DNA of 64,000 bases from Streptomyces sulphureus DSM 40104 (GCF_000381025.1 NZ_KB905815.1:479789-543788); one strand, 5' to 3'; shown: positions 1 to 12,719, numbered from the stretch's first letter. Made by a program: numbers and translations. Notes: a model not told the origin generated them from the letters alone.

Positions 1-2024
<2,024 letters not shown>

Positions 2025-2032
2025 CTACATCG

Positions 2033-2046
2033 TCTCGATATCAAGA
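2033..2046. promoter_or_regulatory. Candidate operator palindrome upstream of icd
   Basis: TCTCGATATCAAGA is a 14-bp palindrome around GATATC with one mismatched pair, followed by another GATATC-like half. It lies just upstream of the icd start on the side where a promoter is expected. This looks like a dimeric repressor site. The regulator is not known from this sequence. Confidence 0.4.
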
Positions 2047-2199
2047 TATCTCCTACGCCGGGCCTTCCGGCCACCAGCCCCCGCCCGCACCCGGACCATC
2101 CTCCGCCGTCCCGCCTTCGGGCGCACGGGGAGGGAGCGCGGCGGGCGGGGCAGCACACAACTTCCGCACCGCCAAGGCGAGTTCACCGCCCCTCGCGCC

Positions 2200-2216
2200 A
2201 TACCCCCGCCGGGTAC
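2200..2216. promoter_or_regulatory. CsoR-type copper operator, weaker copy
   Basis: ATACCCCCGCCGGGTAC resembles the G/C-tract pseudo-palindrome bound by the Cu(I)-sensing repressor CsoR (ATACCCC-N-GGGGTAT). It lies 28 bp before a better copy and about 180 bp before copA. Confidence 0.5.
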
Positions 2217-2243
2217 GAAGCCGGGCCGTCCCGCCCTTGCATC

Positions 2244-2264
2244 GTATACCCCCGAGGGGTATAC
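2244..2264. promoter_or_regulatory. CsoR-type copper operator, strong copy
   Basis: This 21-bp site reads GTATACCCC-CGA-GGGGTATAC, with nine symmetric bases on each side. It is an almost ideal CsoR box upstream of the copper ATPase, so copper-derepressed expression of copA is expected. No csoR gene is in the window. Confidence 0.8.
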
Positions 2265-2399
2265 ATGACTGCGACGGTTCCCACGCCGCTCGCCTGTCCA
2301 CAAGACCCCAGGAGTCGCCATGGCCCCGCCCTGCCTCGGCCCCCGTCACGGTCCGGGGCCGACCGGCCCGGCACCCACCACCCCACGCGAGGAGTACCC

Positions 2400-4649
2400 A
2401 TGACCAGCCCGACGACCAGCGCACCCTCCCGGGTCGAGCTCGCCATCGGAGGCATGACCTGCGCCTCGTGCGCGACCAGGGTGGAGAAGAAGCTCAACCG
2501 CATGGAGGGCGTCGAGGCGAGCGTCAACTACGCCACCGAGCAGGCCAGGGTCGTCTACGGGGAGGGGGTCTCCGTCGACGATCTGATCTCCACCGTCGAG
2601 GCGACGGGGTACACCGCACGCCGCCCCGAGAAGCGGGGCGCGGACGAGGGCGGCGAGGAGTCCGCGGCCGACGTGGAGTTGCGCACGCTCCGGCAGCGTC
2701 TGCTCACCGCCGTCGTGCTCGCGGTCCCCGTGATCGCGATGGCGATGATCCCTCCGCTCCAGTTCGAGTACTGGCAGTGGCTCTCGCTGACGCTCGCCGC
2801 CCCCGTCGTCGTCTACGGCGGCTGGCCCTTCCACCGCGCCGCCTGGACCAACGCGCGGCACGGTGCCGCGACCATGGACACCCTTGTCTCGGTGGGCACT
2901 TCGGCCGCGTTCCTCTGGTCGCTCTGGGCGCTCTTCTTCGGAACGGCCGGCATGCCGGGCATGACACACCCCTTCGAGCTGACGATCGCCAGGACCGACG
3001 GCGCGGGCAACATCTACCTGGAGGCGGCGGCCGGCGTCACCGCGTTCCTCCTCGCCGGCCGGTACTTCGAGGCACGCTCGAAGCGCAGGGCGGGGGACGC
3101 GCTCAGGACGCTCCTGGAGCTCGGTGCCAAGGAGGTCACCGTCCTGCGCGGGGGCCGCGAGGAGCGCGTCCCGACGGACCGGCTCGCCGTCGGTGACCGC
3201 TTCCTCGTGCGGCCGGGCGAGAAGATCGCCACGGACGGCACCGTCGTCGAGGGCGCCTCCGCCATCGACGCCTCGATGCTCACGGGCGAGTCGGTCCCCG
3301 TCGAGGTCGCCGAGGGCGACGCCGTCACGGGGGCGACGCTCAACGCGGGCGGACGCCTCGTCGTCGAGGCCACCAGGGTCGGCTCCGACACCCGGCTCGC
3401 CAGGATGGCCGAGCTGGTGGAGGAGGCGCAGAACGGCAAGGCGGCGGCGCAGCGCCTCGCCGACCGGATCTCCGCGGTCTTCGTCCCCGCCGTGATCGTG
3501 CTGGCACTCGGGACGTTCGGGGTCTGGCTCGGCACGGGCGCCGGGCTCACCGCGGCCTTCACGGCGGCGGTCGCCGTGCTGATCATCGCCTGCCCCTGCG
3601 CGCTCGGCCTCGCGACGCCCACGGCCCTCATGGTCGGCACGGGGCGCGGGGCGCAGCTCGGCATCCTCATCAAGGGGCCCGAGGTGCTGGAGTCCACCCG
3701 CAGGGTCGACACCGTCGTCCTCGACAAGACCGGCACCGTCACCACGGGACGGATGACCCTCGCGGGCGTGCACGCCGGGGAGGGCGCCGGCGAGGAGCAG
3801 TTGCTGCGGCTAGCGGGCGCGCTGGAGGACGCCTCCGAGCACCCCGTCGCGCGCGCCGTGGCCACCGGCGCGAAGGAGCGCACGGGCGCGCTCCCGACGC
3901 CCGAGCGGTTCGCCAACGTGCCGGGGCTCGGCGTGCAGGGCGTCGTCGAGGGGCACGCCGTCCTCGTCGGTCGGGAGCAGCTCCTCGCCGAGTGGGCGAT
4001 CGAGGTGCCGGAGGCGCTCAGGGACGCCAAGTCGGCGGCGCAGCAGGCCGGTCGGACCGTCGTCGCGGTCGCCTGGGACGGCGAGGCGCGCGGCCTCCTG
4101 GAGGTCGCCGACGCGGTGAAGGAGACGAGCGCGGAGGCGATCGAGCGGCTGAAGGGCCTCGGGCTCACGCCTGTCCTGCTCACCGGCGACAACCGCGCCG
4201 TCGCGGAAGCCGTCGCGGCCGAGGTCGGCATCGACGAGGTGACCGCCGAGGTGCTGCCCGAGGAGAAGGTGGAGGTCGTCAAGCGCCTTCAGGAGCAGGG
4301 GCGTTCGGTCGCGATGGTCGGGGACGGCGTCAACGACGCCGCCGCGCTCGCCCAGGCCGACCTCGGGCTCGCGATGGGCACGGGCACCGACGCGGCGATC
4401 GAGGCGGGCGACCTCACCCTCGTCCGCGGCGACCTGCGCGCCGCCGCCGACGCCATCCGCCTCTCCCGGCGAACCCTGGGCACCATCAAGTCCAACCTGT
4501 TCTGGGCCTTCGCCTACAACGTCGCCGCGCTTCCGCTGGCGGCCGCGGGGCTGCTCAACCCGATGATCGCGGGCGCCGCCATGGCGTTCTCCTCGGTCTT
4601 CGTCGTCGGCAACTCCCTGCGGCTGCGCAGGTTCCGCGCGGCGGCCTGA
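2400..4649 (+). CDS. copA: Copper-exporting P-type ATPase
   Basis: This P1B-type ATPase exports Cu(I) across the cytoplasmic membrane. The 749-residue product has, in order: an N-terminal HMA domain with GMTCASCAT; membrane segments; the actuator motif TGES; the transmembrane metal site CPC in [15 protein letters not shown]; the phosphorylation loop DKTGT; the nucleotide-binding HP dipeptide in [12 protein letters not shown]; and [10 protein letters not shown] near the end. The ATG at 2400 follows AGGAG at good spacing. An in-frame ATG at 2265 would add 45 low-complexity residues and lacks a ribosome site, so it was not chosen. Two CsoR-like boxes upstream suggest copper induction, and a GC hairpin follows the stop. 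Confidence 0.95.
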   Translation: MTSPTTSAPSRVELAIGGMTCASCATRVEKKLNRMEGVEASVNYATEQARVVYGEGVSVDDLISTVEATGYTARRPEKRGADEGGEESAADVELRTLRQRLLTAVVLAVPVIAMAMIPPLQFEYWQWLSLTLAAPVVVYGGWPFHRAAWTNARHGAATMDTLVSVGTSAAFLWSLWALFFGTAGMPGMTHPFELTIARTDGAGNIYLEAAAGVTAFLLAGRYFEARSKRRAGDALRTLLELGAKEVTVLRGGREERVPTDRLAVGDRFLVRPGEKIATDGTVVEGASAIDASMLTGESVPVEVAEGDAVTGATLNAGGRLVVEATRVGSDTRLARMAELVEEAQNGKAAAQRLADRISAVFVPAVIVLALGTFGVWLGTGAGLTAAFTAAVAVLIIACPCALGLATPTALMVGTGRGAQLGILIKGPEVLESTRRVDTVVLDKTGTVTTGRMTLAGVHAGEGAGEEQLLRLAGALEDASEHPVARAVATGAKERTGALPTPERFANVPGLGVQGVVEGHAVLVGREQLLAEWAIEVPEALRDAKSAAQQAGRTVVAVAWDGEARGLLEVADAVKETSAEAIERLKGLGLTPVLLTGDNRAVAEAVAAEVGIDEVTAEVLPEEKVEVVKRLQEQGRSVAMVGDGVNDAAALAQADLGLAMGTGTDAAIEAGDLTLVRGDLRAAADAIRLSRRTLGTIKSNLFWAFAYNVAALPLAAAGLLNPMIAGAAMAFSSVFVVGNSLRLRRFRAAA

Positions 4650-4661
4650 CCCCGCTCCCCT

Positions 4662-4694
4662 GCCTCCCTCCTGCCGCCCGCGCGGGAGGGAGGC
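4662..4694 (+). terminator. Terminator after copA
   Basis: GCCTCCCTCC (4662-4671) pairs perfectly with GGAGGGAGGC (4685-4694) across a 13-nt loop, 12 nt after the copA stop. There is no U-tract, as is common in streptomycetes. Confidence 0.6.
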
Positions 4695-4922
4695 GGCGTG
4701 TGAACAGTCGTATACGGCGGCGGTGCACGCCCGTGCCGCCCGGACGCGGCCACGCCCCGATACGGCGGCGCGAGGCCGAACTCCCCGTAACGCAGGGGCA
4801 ATCCAGCAGGTCAGCCGCGTAGACCACCGCTGTCCCGACTCTTGTCATGCCGCCTTCCAGCGCATACGTTCGGCCGCACTCGATTGCCGAGGAGCCCCGA
4901 ACTCACCGGGAGGTGGGCTCAC

Positions 4923-6572
4923 TTGCGCCCCCCACCACGCCGTCGCCGACGCACGGCAGCCGTCGTCGCGGCCGCCCTGCTCGCCCTCCTCGGCTCGGCG
5001 TGCGCCCCGCTCAGTACCGCCGCGACCGAGGTCGGTCCCGTCCGCATGGCCGACGACCGGCCGGTCGCCGACGGCGGTACGCTCACCGTCGCCCTCAAGT
5101 CCGACCCGGACAAGCTCGATCCGAGCCTCGGCAGCACGCTCGTCGGCCGCTCCGTCTTCGCCTCGATGTGCGAGAAGCTCTACGACACCGACGCGCACAA
5201 CCGCATACGCCCCCAACTCGCCGCCGGAATGCCCGAGGTGAGCCGCGGCGGCCGGCTGGTGACGATCCCCGTGCGCAAGGGCGTGCGCTTCAGCGACGGC
5301 ACCCGGCTCGACGCCGAGGCCGTCCGCACCTCCCTGCTCCGCCACCGCGATCTTCCCGCCTCCGCACGCGCCAGCGAACTCGAACCCGTCACCGGTGTCG
5401 AGGCACGCGGCGACACCGTCCGCATCCACCTGAAGGAAAGCTACGAACCGCTCCTCGGCGCGCTCGCCGACCGCTCGGGCATGGTGATGTCGCCGCGGGC
5501 CCTGCGCGAGCACGGGAAGAACTTCGCCGCGCACCCGTCCTGCGTCGGTCCCTTCCGCTTCGTCGAGCGGGTGACGGGCGACCGGATCGTGCTGGAGCGG
5601 GACCCGCGCTACTACGACGCGAAGAAGGTCCGCCTCGACCGGGTCGTCTTCCGGACGATCGTCGACGGCAACGTCCGCCTCGCCAACGTCCGTTCCGGCG
5701 AAGCCCAGTTGAGCGACCAGACGGCGCCGCTCGAAGTGCAGAGCGCACTCACCGAGAAGGGCCTGCGCGTCTTCCACTCGCCGACGCTCGGCTACCAGGG
5801 CATCACCGTCAACCTCGCCAACACCCGCGGCGTCGGCGAGAAGCCGGGCGATCCGAAGGACGTCGGCGGTGCCCTCGCGGGCGACGCGAAGCTGCGCGAG
5901 GCGTTCGAACTCTCCCTCGACCGGGACCTCATCAACCAGATCGTCTTTCAGGGCATGTACGACACCGCCTGCGGACCCGTGGCTCCTTCCAGCCAACTCG
6001 GCACCCGCACCGACTGCTCCGGACGCGACCTCGACCGCGCACGCCGACTCGTGCGCGAGGCACGGTCCGAGGGGAGGGTGAAGGGCGAAGTGCCCGTCGA
6101 ACTCACCATCTCCACCACCGCCGAGCACCTCCGCCTCGGGCAGGTCGTCCAAGCCATGGCCGGCGAGGCGGGGTTCGACGTCACCCTCCGCCCCACCGAG
6201 TTCGCCACCCTCCTCGAACACGCCGACCGCGGCGACTTCCAGGCCGCGGCGCTCGGCTGGTCGGGGCGGCTCGACCCGGCCGGCAACGTCGACGCGTTCG
6301 TCGGCAGCGGTGGCTCGGAGAACCGCTCGGCGTTCAGCGACCCGCGTATCGACCGCCTCGTGAGCGAGGGCAGCAGCACCTCGGACCCGGCGGAGCGCAA
6401 GGGCATCTACCGCCGACTCACCGCGGCCGCGGGCGAGGAGCGCCCCATCATCTACCTCTACCGCGAGCGCAACTACGTGGTCGCCTCCGAGGACGTGGCG
6501 GGCCTGCGCGTCTACGGGGACGGGCTGATCCGTCTCGACCGCGCCGGCTACGTCCGGGGAGGCGAGGAGTGA
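4923..6572 (+). CDS. Peptide ABC transporter substrate-binding lipoprotein (SBP_bac_5)
   Basis: This extracytoplasmic solute-binding protein for an oligopeptide/dipeptide-type importer is 549 residues long. TTG 4923 is preferred because GGGAGG sits eight bases upstream and the product then begins with an RRRRR n-region, a hydrophobic stretch (AAVVAAALLALLGS) and the lipobox-like Cys of GSAC. An upstream in-frame ATG at 4842 would bury the signal peptide. The mature part shows the SBP_bac_5 opening (DGGTLTVALKSDPDKLDPSLG) and later LSLDRDLINQIVFQG. It heads an operon in which every downstream transporter gene overlaps the previous stop by 4 bp. Its ligand is not evident from sequence. A gamma-glutamyltransferase at the operon end hints at gamma-glutamyl peptides. 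Confidence 0.9.
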   Translation: MRPPPRRRRRTAAVVAAALLALLGSACAPLSTAATEVGPVRMADDRPVADGGTLTVALKSDPDKLDPSLGSTLVGRSVFASMCEKLYDTDAHNRIRPQLAAGMPEVSRGGRLVTIPVRKGVRFSDGTRLDAEAVRTSLLRHRDLPASARASELEPVTGVEARGDTVRIHLKESYEPLLGALADRSGMVMSPRALREHGKNFAAHPSCVGPFRFVERVTGDRIVLERDPRYYDAKKVRLDRVVFRTIVDGNVRLANVRSGEAQLSDQTAPLEVQSALTEKGLRVFHSPTLGYQGITVNLANTRGVGEKPGDPKDVGGALAGDAKLREAFELSLDRDLINQIVFQGMYDTACGPVAPSSQLGTRTDCSGRDLDRARRLVREARSEGRVKGEVPVELTISTTAEHLRLGQVVQAMAGEAGFDVTLRPTEFATLLEHADRGDFQAAALGWSGRLDPAGNVDAFVGSGGSENRSAFSDPRIDRLVSEGSSTSDPAERKGIYRRLTAAAGEERPIIYLYRERNYVVASEDVAGLRVYGDGLIRLDRAGYVRGGEE

Positions 6573-7522
6573 CCCGCTACCTGCTGCGCAGGCTCGGCCA
6601 GTCCGGCGTGACGCTCGTCCTCGTCAGCATCGTCGTCTTCGTCGGCGTCCGTGCCATGCCGGGCGACACCGCGCGGGCCCTGGCGGGCGAGGAGACGACG
6701 CCCGAGGCGCTCGCCGCGATCCGCGCGGAGTACGGCCTCGACGACAACATCGCCGTCCAGTACGCGCGGTACGTCCAGCACGCGCTCACGGGCGACCTCG
6801 GCACCTCCGCCCGCACCGGACTGCCCGTCCTCGACGCGATCCTCGACGCGCTCCCCGTCACCCTCGAACTCGCCTTGTTCTCCCTGCTGTTCGCCGTGGT
6901 GCTCGGTATCGGCGCCGGCGTCGTGGCGGCCGTCAGAAGGGGGAAGCCGGCGGAGTGGGCGGCGAGCACCGTGGCGCTGCTCGGGCTCTCCGTGCCGAAC
7001 TTCTGGCTCGGCATCGTGCTCATTCTCGGCTTCGCCATCGCCCTTCCGCTCTTCCCCGCTTCGGGGTTCGTTCCGTTCGGCACAGATCCGGCGGAGAACC
7101 TGCGGCGGATGGTCCTGCCCGCCGTCGTCCTCGGCACCGGGCTCGCCGCCGTCGTGATGCGGCAGACGCGCGCGGCGATGCTCGAATCGCTCTCCGCCGA
7201 CTACGTGCGCACCGCGCGCGCCAAAGGGCTCTCGCCCTGGCAGGTGACGGGCGGACACGCGCTGCGCAACTCCCTGATCACCGTCGTCACCGTGCTCGGG
7301 CTCCAGCTCGGGCAGCTCATCTCGGGGGCCGTCGTCACCGAGCAGATCTTCGTCCTTCCCGGCTTCGGGAAGCTGATGATCGACGCCGTCTTCACGCGGG
7401 ACTACGCCATGGTCCAGGGCGTCGTCCTCTTCACCGCGACCGCCTACATCCTCGTCAACCTCACCGTCGACCTCCTCTACTCCCTCATCGATCCCCGCAT
7501 ACGGCTGGGAGGCGCCCGGTGA
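6569..7522 (+). CDS. Oligopeptide ABC transporter permease, DppB/OppB type
   Basis: This 317-residue inner-membrane permease begins MTRYLLRRLGQ, the typical DppB N-terminus, and has about six hydrophobic segments. The EAA-type cytoplasmic loop reads DYVRTARAKGLSPWQV, followed by HALRNSLITVVTVLG. The GTG start overlaps the stop of the binding-protein gene (GTGA), so translation is coupled. With the next gene it forms the heterodimeric channel. Confidence 0.93.
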   Translation: MTRYLLRRLGQSGVTLVLVSIVVFVGVRAMPGDTARALAGEETTPEALAAIRAEYGLDDNIAVQYARYVQHALTGDLGTSARTGLPVLDAILDALPVTLELALFSLLFAVVLGIGAGVVAAVRRGKPAEWAASTVALLGLSVPNFWLGIVLILGFAIALPLFPASGFVPFGTDPAENLRRMVLPAVVLGTGLAAVVMRQTRAAMLESLSADYVRTARAKGLSPWQVTGGHALRNSLITVVTVLGLQLGQLISGAVVTEQIFVLPGFGKLMIDAVFTRDYAMVQGVVLFTATAYILVNLTVDLLYSLIDPRIRLGGAR

Positions 7523-8388
7523 CCACGCAACTCGGCGCCGGCCGGGACACGCCGCTCCGGCGCCGACTGGCAGGCAACAGGCTCGCGTTGGCGGGCGGCA
7601 CGGTCGCCGTCGTGTTCGTCCTCGCCGCCGCGGCCGCGCCGCTCCTCGCGCCGTACGATCCCGCGCGCGCCGACTTCCAGGCCGCCCTCCAGGGCCCCGG
7701 CTGGTCGCACTGGCTCGGCACCGACGACCTCGGGCGCGACCAGCTCTCCCGCGTCATCCACGGGGCACGCGCGTCGATGCAGGTCGGCGTCCTCGCCGTG
7801 GTCCTCGCCTTCCTCGCGGGCGTGCCGCTGGGGCTCGCCGCCGGCTACTACGAGCGGTTCACCGACTCCGTCGTCTCGCGCATCACGGACACGCTCCTCG
7901 CCTTCCCCTTCCTCGTGCTCGCCGTCGGCCTCGCCGCCGTACTCGGGCCCTCGCTGCTCAACGCCACCCTCGCCATCGGGGTCTCGCTCGTCCCCCAAGT
8001 GGTGCGCGTGGCAAGGGCGGAGACGCTGCGACTCAAGCATCTCGACTACGTGCAGGCGGCGTTGGCCTCGGGCGGCGGCCCCGGCACCGTCCTCTTCCGG
8101 CACATCCTGCCCAACGCGACGTCGGCGCTGCTGGTTCAGGCGACCGTCGGCATCCCGGCGGCCATCATCAGCGAAGCGCTGCTCAGCTTCCTCGGCCTCG
8201 GCGTCCAACCGCCCGACCCCTCGCTCGGGGTCATGCTCTCCGGCGCGCAGCCGTACATCGCCGCCGCACCGTGGATGGCGGTCTTCCCCGGCCTCGCCAT
8301 CGTCGCCGCCACGCTCGCCTTCAACCTCCTCGGCGACGGCGTACGCGACGTACTCGACCCGAAAGGCCCCAAGGGAGGCGGCAGATGA
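7519..8388 (+). CDS. Oligopeptide ABC transporter permease, DppC/OppC type
   Basis: This second channel subunit has 289 residues and overlaps the previous stop in a GTGA motif. Near the N-terminus it has the DppC periplasmic hallmark [20 protein letters not shown]. The EAA loop is [25 protein letters not shown] (split here into [13 protein letters not shown] and [10 protein letters not shown]), and it ends with a hydrophobic segment containing [14 protein letters not shown]. It pairs with the DppB-type subunit upstream. Confidence 0.93.
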   Translation: MTTQLGAGRDTPLRRRLAGNRLALAGGTVAVVFVLAAAAAPLLAPYDPARADFQAALQGPGWSHWLGTDDLGRDQLSRVIHGARASMQVGVLAVVLAFLAGVPLGLAAGYYERFTDSVVSRITDTLLAFPFLVLAVGLAAVLGPSLLNATLAIGVSLVPQVVRVARAETLRLKHLDYVQAALASGGGPGTVLFRHILPNATSALLVQATVGIPAAIISEALLSFLGLGVQPPDPSLGVMLSGAQPYIAAAPWMAVFPGLAIVAATLAFNLLGDGVRDVLDPKGPKGGGR

Positions 8389-9365
8389 ACCAAACCGAGC
8401 CGGTGCTCCGGGTGCGGGACCTCACCGTCACCTTCGAGGGCGAGCGGACCGTGCACGCGGTCGACGGCGTCTCCTTCGACGTGCGGGCAGGCGAAGTCCT
8501 CGCCGTCGTCGGAGAGTCGGGGTGCGGGAAGTCCGTCACCTCGCTCGCCGTGCTGGGGCTGCTGCCGGAGGCCGCGAAGGTCACGGGCTCGGTGCTCCTC
8601 GACGGACGGGAGCTCGCCGGCGCGAGCGAAGCGGAGCTGCGTGCGGTGCGCGGCAGCGCGCTTTCGATGGTCTTCCAGGAGCCCATGACGTCGCTCAACC
8701 CCGTCCTGACCGTCGGGCGGCAGGTCACCGAAGTCCTGCGCAGACACCAGAAGTTGGGGCGGCGTGACGCGCGTGAGCGGGCCGTCGAGCTGCTCTCGCT
8801 CGTCGGGATACCCGCACCGCGCCGACGCGTCGACGAGTACCCGCACCAGCTCTCGGGCGGCATGCGCCAACGCGTCGTGATCGCCATCGCCGTCGCCTGC
8901 GATCCCGCCGTCCTCATCGCGGACGAGCCCACCACGGCGCTCGACGTCACCGTCCAGGCCGGCGTCCTCGACGTCCTCGACTCGCTCCGCACGAGGCTCG
9001 GCACGGCCGTCGTCCTCATCACGCACGACCTCGGCGTCGTGGCGCACACCGCCGACCGCGTCCTCGCGATGTACGCGGGGCGGCCCGTCGAACACGCCAC
9101 CGTGGACGAGCTGTTCGCCTCGCCCCGCCACCCGTACACCCGCGGCCTCCTCGCCGCCGTACCGAGGCCGGGCGCGCCGCCGGAGGGCGGACGGCTCACG
9201 GAGATCCCCGGCATGGTCCCCGCCCTCACCGAACGTGCCGACCACTGCACGTTCGCACCCCGCTGCGGCCTGGCCGACGAGGAGTGCACCACGGCACGCC
9301 CGCACCTCGAAGGCGAGCGCCACCTCGCGGCCTGCTGGCACCCGGAACCGGAAGGGACGCCATGA
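8385..9365 (+). CDS. Oligopeptide ABC transporter ATPase, DppD/OppD type
   Basis: This cytoplasmic ATPase of 326 residues powers the importer. It shows Walker A GESGCGKS, the Q-loop region [13 protein letters not shown], the signature LSGGMRQR, Walker [13 protein letters not shown] and an H-loop His in ITHDLG. Near the end is the Cys-containing oligopeptide-transporter C-terminal motif [14 protein letters not shown]. The ATG overlaps the upstream TGA (ATGA). Confidence 0.94.
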   Translation: MNQTEPVLRVRDLTVTFEGERTVHAVDGVSFDVRAGEVLAVVGESGCGKSVTSLAVLGLLPEAAKVTGSVLLDGRELAGASEAELRAVRGSALSMVFQEPMTSLNPVLTVGRQVTEVLRRHQKLGRRDARERAVELLSLVGIPAPRRRVDEYPHQLSGGMRQRVVIAIAVACDPAVLIADEPTTALDVTVQAGVLDVLDSLRTRLGTAVVLITHDLGVVAHTADRVLAMYAGRPVEHATVDELFASPRHPYTRGLLAAVPRPGAPPEGGRLTEIPGMVPALTERADHCTFAPRCGLADEECTTARPHLEGERHLAACWHPEPEGTP

Positions 9366-10369
9366 CCCACACACCATCGGCGCCCGTCGCCCCGTCCGCG
9401 CTCGAACTCGACGGACTCGTGAGGCACTTCGCCGTGCACGGCGGAACGGTCCGCGCCGTCGACGGCGTCAGCCTCGCCGTAGCGCGCGGCGAAGTCCTCG
9501 GGCTCGTGGGCGAGTCGGGCTCGGGCAAGTCGACCGTCGGTCAGTGCGCCGTGCGGCTGGACCGGCCGACGCGGGGCACGGTCCGCGTCGACGGGACGGA
9601 CATCACGCGGCTCTCCCGGCGGGCGCTGCGTCCGCTGCGCCGCGGGTTCCACCTCGTCTTCCAGGACCCTTCCGCCTCCCTCGACCCGCGGATGACCGTC
9701 GGGCGCATCGTGGCGGAACCGCTGCGGCTCCACCGCCTCGCGCACGGTGAAGAGTTGCAGGACCGCGTCTCCGAACTCCTCCGACTCGTCGGACTGCGCC
9801 CCGAGTCGGCGCGGCGACGGCCGCACGAGCTCTCCGGCGGCCAGCGGCAGCGCGTCTCCCTCGCCCGTGCGCTCTCCGTCGAACCGCAACTCCTCGTCGC
9901 CGACGAGCCGACCTCGGCGCTGGACGTGTCGGTGCAGGCCGCCGTCCTCAACCTCTTCTCCGACCTTCAGCGGGAGCGCGGCTTCGGCTGCCTCTTCATC
10001 ACGCACGACCTGTCCGCCGTCGAGTTCGTCGCCGACCGGATCGCGGTGATGTACCTCGGCGAGATCGTCGAACAGGCCCCGACCGCCGACCTGTTCGCCT
10101 CCCCGAGGCACCCCTACACCGCGGCGCTGCTCTCCGCCGTCCCCGTGCCCGACCCCGCCGTCGAGCGCGGCCGCCGGCGCGTCGTGCTCCAGGGCGACCC
10201 GCCGAGCCCGCTCGCGCCGCCCGCCGGCTGCCGCTTCCACGAGCGGTGCCCCGCGGCCGTCGACCGCTGCCGCGTCGAACCACCGGCCCTGCGCACGCTG
10301 CCGGGCCGGGTCCCGCGCCAGGTCGCCTGCCACCGCGTCGACGAGGACGGCACACCGCCGCAGCTCTAG
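9362..10369 (+). CDS. Oligopeptide ABC transporter ATPase, DppF/OppF type
   Basis: This 335-residue second ATPase of the importer has Walker [10 protein letters not shown], the Q-loop [13 protein letters not shown], the signature LSGGQRQR and Walker [13 protein letters not shown]. The C-terminal Cys motif is [14 protein letters not shown]. The start ATG overlaps the previous stop (ATGA). The gene is followed 36 bp later by the gamma-glutamyltransferase gene with its own strong AGGAGG site, so they probably share a transcript. Confidence 0.94.
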   Translation: MTHTPSAPVAPSALELDGLVRHFAVHGGTVRAVDGVSLAVARGEVLGLVGESGSGKSTVGQCAVRLDRPTRGTVRVDGTDITRLSRRALRPLRRGFHLVFQDPSASLDPRMTVGRIVAEPLRLHRLAHGEELQDRVSELLRLVGLRPESARRRPHELSGGQRQRVSLARALSVEPQLLVADEPTSALDVSVQAAVLNLFSDLQRERGFGCLFITHDLSAVEFVADRIAVMYLGEIVEQAPTADLFASPRHPYTAALLSAVPVPDPAVERGRRRVVLQGDPPSPLAPPAGCRFHERCPAAVDRCRVEPPALRTLPGRVPRQVACHRVDEDGTPPQL

Positions 10370-10405
10370 CCCACCCGCAACTCCCCAACAGGAGGCCACG
10401 CACCC

Positions 10406-12193
10406 GTGTTCACCACCCGCCCCACCCTCCAGGGCACCTTCGGCATGGCCTCGTCCACCCACTGGCTCGCCTCGCAGACCGCCATGGCGATCCTGGAGGA
10501 CGGCGGCAACGCCTACGACGCAGCCGTCGCCGCCGGCTTCGTCCTCCACGTCGCCGAACCGCACCTCAACGGCCCCGCAGGAGAGGTGCCTGCCCTCCTC
10601 GCACCCGCCGGCGGCCCCGTCCGCGTCCTCTGCGGCCAGGGCGTCGCGCCCCAGGGGGCGACCGTCGCGCACTACACCTCGCTCGGCCTCTCCCTCATCC
10701 CGGGGACAGGCCCGCTCGCCGCCGCGGTGCCCGGCGCCTTCGACGCCTGGATGCTCCTCCTCCGCGACCACGGAACCCGCAGCCTGCGCACCGTGCTCGA
10801 CTACGCCGTCGGCTACGCGGAACGCGGCGTCCCCGCCGTCGAACGCATCGGTGAAACCGTCGCGACGGTACGGGAGTTGTTCACGACCGAGTGGACCGAC
10901 TCCGCCTCCGTCTACCTCCCCCACGGCCGCCCGCCCGCACCCGGCGAGCTGCTCAAGAACCCGGCACTCGCGTCGACTTGGCGCCGCCTCCTCACCGAGG
11001 CCGAGGCCGCGGGTCCCGACCGCGAGGAACAGATCGAGGCCGCACGCCGCGTCTGGCGCGAGGGCTTCGTGGCGGAGGCGCTGCTCCGCGCCGCGGCACG
11101 CCCCACGCTCGACACCTCGGGCGAACGGCACACGGGCACGCTCACCGGGGACGACCTCGCGGCCTGGCGCGCCACGTACGAGGACCCCGCCACCCTCGAC
11201 GCGGGCGACTGGACGATCTGCAAGCCGGGCCCCTGGTCCCAGGGGCCGAGCCTCCTCCAGCAACTCGCCCTTCTGCCCGAGGGCTTCGCCTACGACCCGG
11301 AGGACCCCGCCTGCGTCCACCGCCTCGTGGAGGGAACCAAGCTCGCGATGGCCGACCGGGAGGCGTGGTACGGAGACGCCTCGCAGGTCCCGCTCGACGC
11401 GCTCCTCTCCTCCGAGTACGCCGCGGCCCGCCGCGCCCTGATCGACGAGGCCGCCTCCGCGCAGCTCCGCCCCGGCACCCCCGTCCCCGGCACGGAACCG
11501 CGGCTGCCTCCCTGCACCGTCCCGGGCCCCGACCTCCCGGCCGAGGCGGCGGGCGCGGGCGAGCCGACGGTCGGCCGGAACGGCAGCACCCGCGGGGACA
11601 CCTGCCACATCGACGTCGTCGACCGCTGGGGCAACATGATCAGCGCAACACCGAGCGGAGGCTGGCTCCACTCCAACCCCGTCGCACCCGAGCTGGGCTT
11701 CCCCCTCGGGACGAGGCTCCAAATGACCTGGCTGACACCCGGGTTGCCCGGCACCCTCACCCCGGGCAGGCGCCCCCGCACCACCCTCAGCCCCTCCCTC
11801 GCGCTGCGTGAGGGAGAGCCGGTGCTCGCCTTCGGGACCCCGGGCGGCGACCAGCAGGACCAGTGGCAGCTCACCTTCCTCCTCGGCGCCATGAGCCGAC
11901 CCGCCGTCCGCGGAAGCCTCGACCTCCAGGGCGCCATCGACGCCCCGAACTGGCACACGGAGTCCTTCCCCGGCTCCTTCTACCCGCGCACCATGCGCCC
12001 GGCGTCCGTCACCGTCGAGGGGCGCATGCGCGGGGACGTCGTCGAGGGGCTGCGGGAGCGGGGCCACGAGGTCACCGTGGGCCCCGCGTGGTCGGAGGGG
12101 CGCCTCTGCGCCGTCGCGCGGGACCCGCGGACCGGGGTCCTGGCGGCGGCGGCCAATCCGCGCGGGATGCAGGGGTACGCGGTGGGGCGCTGA
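10406..12193 (+). CDS. Gamma-glutamyltransferase family protein
   Basis: This Ntn-hydrolase of the GGT family cleaves or transfers gamma-glutamyl groups of glutathione-like amides. It has 595 residues from GTG 10406, with AGGAGG ten bases upstream. [20 protein letters not shown] is the family N-terminal signature. The Thr of [10 protein letters not shown] is the expected autoprocessing nucleophile, and [12 protein letters not shown] lies in the small subunit. No signal peptide is seen, so it is probably cytoplasmic, unlike the secreted E. coli GGT. Its place behind a peptide importer suggests hydrolysis of an imported gamma-glutamyl peptide. That substrate is inferred only. Confidence 0.9.
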   Translation: MFTTRPTLQGTFGMASSTHWLASQTAMAILEDGGNAYDAAVAAGFVLHVAEPHLNGPAGEVPALLAPAGGPVRVLCGQGVAPQGATVAHYTSLGLSLIPGTGPLAAAVPGAFDAWMLLLRDHGTRSLRTVLDYAVGYAERGVPAVERIGETVATVRELFTTEWTDSASVYLPHGRPPAPGELLKNPALASTWRRLLTEAEAAGPDREEQIEAARRVWREGFVAEALLRAAARPTLDTSGERHTGTLTGDDLAAWRATYEDPATLDAGDWTICKPGPWSQGPSLLQQLALLPEGFAYDPEDPACVHRLVEGTKLAMADREAWYGDASQVPLDALLSSEYAAARRALIDEAASAQLRPGTPVPGTEPRLPPCTVPGPDLPAEAAGAGEPTVGRNGSTRGDTCHIDVVDRWGNMISATPSGGWLHSNPVAPELGFPLGTRLQMTWLTPGLPGTLTPGRRPRTTLSPSLALREGEPVLAFGTPGGDQQDQWQLTFLLGAMSRPAVRGSLDLQGAIDAPNWHTESFPGSFYPRTMRPASVTVEGRMRGDVVEGLRERGHEVTVGPAWSEGRLCAVARDPRTGVLAAAANPRGMQGYAVGR

Positions 12194-12470
12194 GGCCGCG
12201 GCTCCCGGCGCACCTGCCACCGCTTGTACGGAGCGTCGCTGCGTACCGCCGTTCCGTACACGGGAGTTATGGGGTTGAGCCCCGTCGTGCTACTGTCGAG
12301 GACAGTTGCAGTTTTGACTCCCATGGCTTGAAGTGCTTCATTCGAGGATTGCCCGGAGAAGGCGTCTTCGAGGAGCGAACTTTACATCCGGTACCTCCGG
12401 ACGGGTTGATCATCGCGGCAACACGGAGCGCACAGTGCTCTCCGGTTACTGCCCCGAAGGAGAAAAAGTT
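12194..12470 (+). promoter_or_regulatory. cspA promoter and long 5' leader region
   Basis: This 277-bp stretch has no gene. It contains several short inverted segments, for example the GGTACCTCC/GGA-rich area near 12390. Cold-shock genes often carry long structured 5' leaders, so part of it may be transcribed. No specific element is assigned. Confidence 0.35.
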
Positions 12471-12674
12471 TTGGCTACCGGCACCGTAAAGTGGTTCAAC
12501 TCGGAAAAGGGCTTCGGCTTCATCGAGCAGGACGGCGGCGGCGCAGACGTCTTCGCCCACTACTCGAACATCAACGCCACCGGCTTCCGTGAGCTGCTTG
12601 AGGGCCAGAAGGTGACCTTCGACGTCACCCAGGGCCAGAAGGGTCCGCAGGCGGAGAACATCACTGCCGTCTGA
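12471..12674 (+). CDS. cspA: Cold-shock protein (CspA family)
   Basis: This 67-residue single-stranded nucleic-acid-binding protein has one CSD domain and the exact family length. RNP1 is KGFGFIEQ and RNP2 is DVFAHYSNI. The TTG at 12471 is the only start giving the canonical N-terminus (M)[13 protein letters not shown]. It is preceded by GAAGGAG at eight bases. It is followed by a perfect 8-bp GC hairpin and then a DEAD-box RNA helicase gene, a cold-response pairing also found in other streptomycetes. Confidence 0.96.
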   Translation: MATGTVKWFNSEKGFGFIEQDGGGADVFAHYSNINATGFRELLEGQKVTFDVTQGQKGPQAENITAV

Positions 12675-12692
12675 CGCCCCAGTTCGACGAGT

Positions 12693-12719
12693 GTGGCCCG
12701 CGCCCCAGGGTGCGGGCCA
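12693..12719 (+). terminator. Hairpin after cspA
   Basis: TGGCCCGC pairs with GCGGGCCA, with further CCC/GGG pairing inside, 18 nt after the stop. It probably ends most cspA transcripts, with read-through into the helicase gene. Confidence 0.7.

Noticed and set aside
8321..12220. 1299-codon minus-strand open frame
   Set aside because: It is the antisense of the transporter ATPase and GGT genes. High GC makes long antisense frames common.
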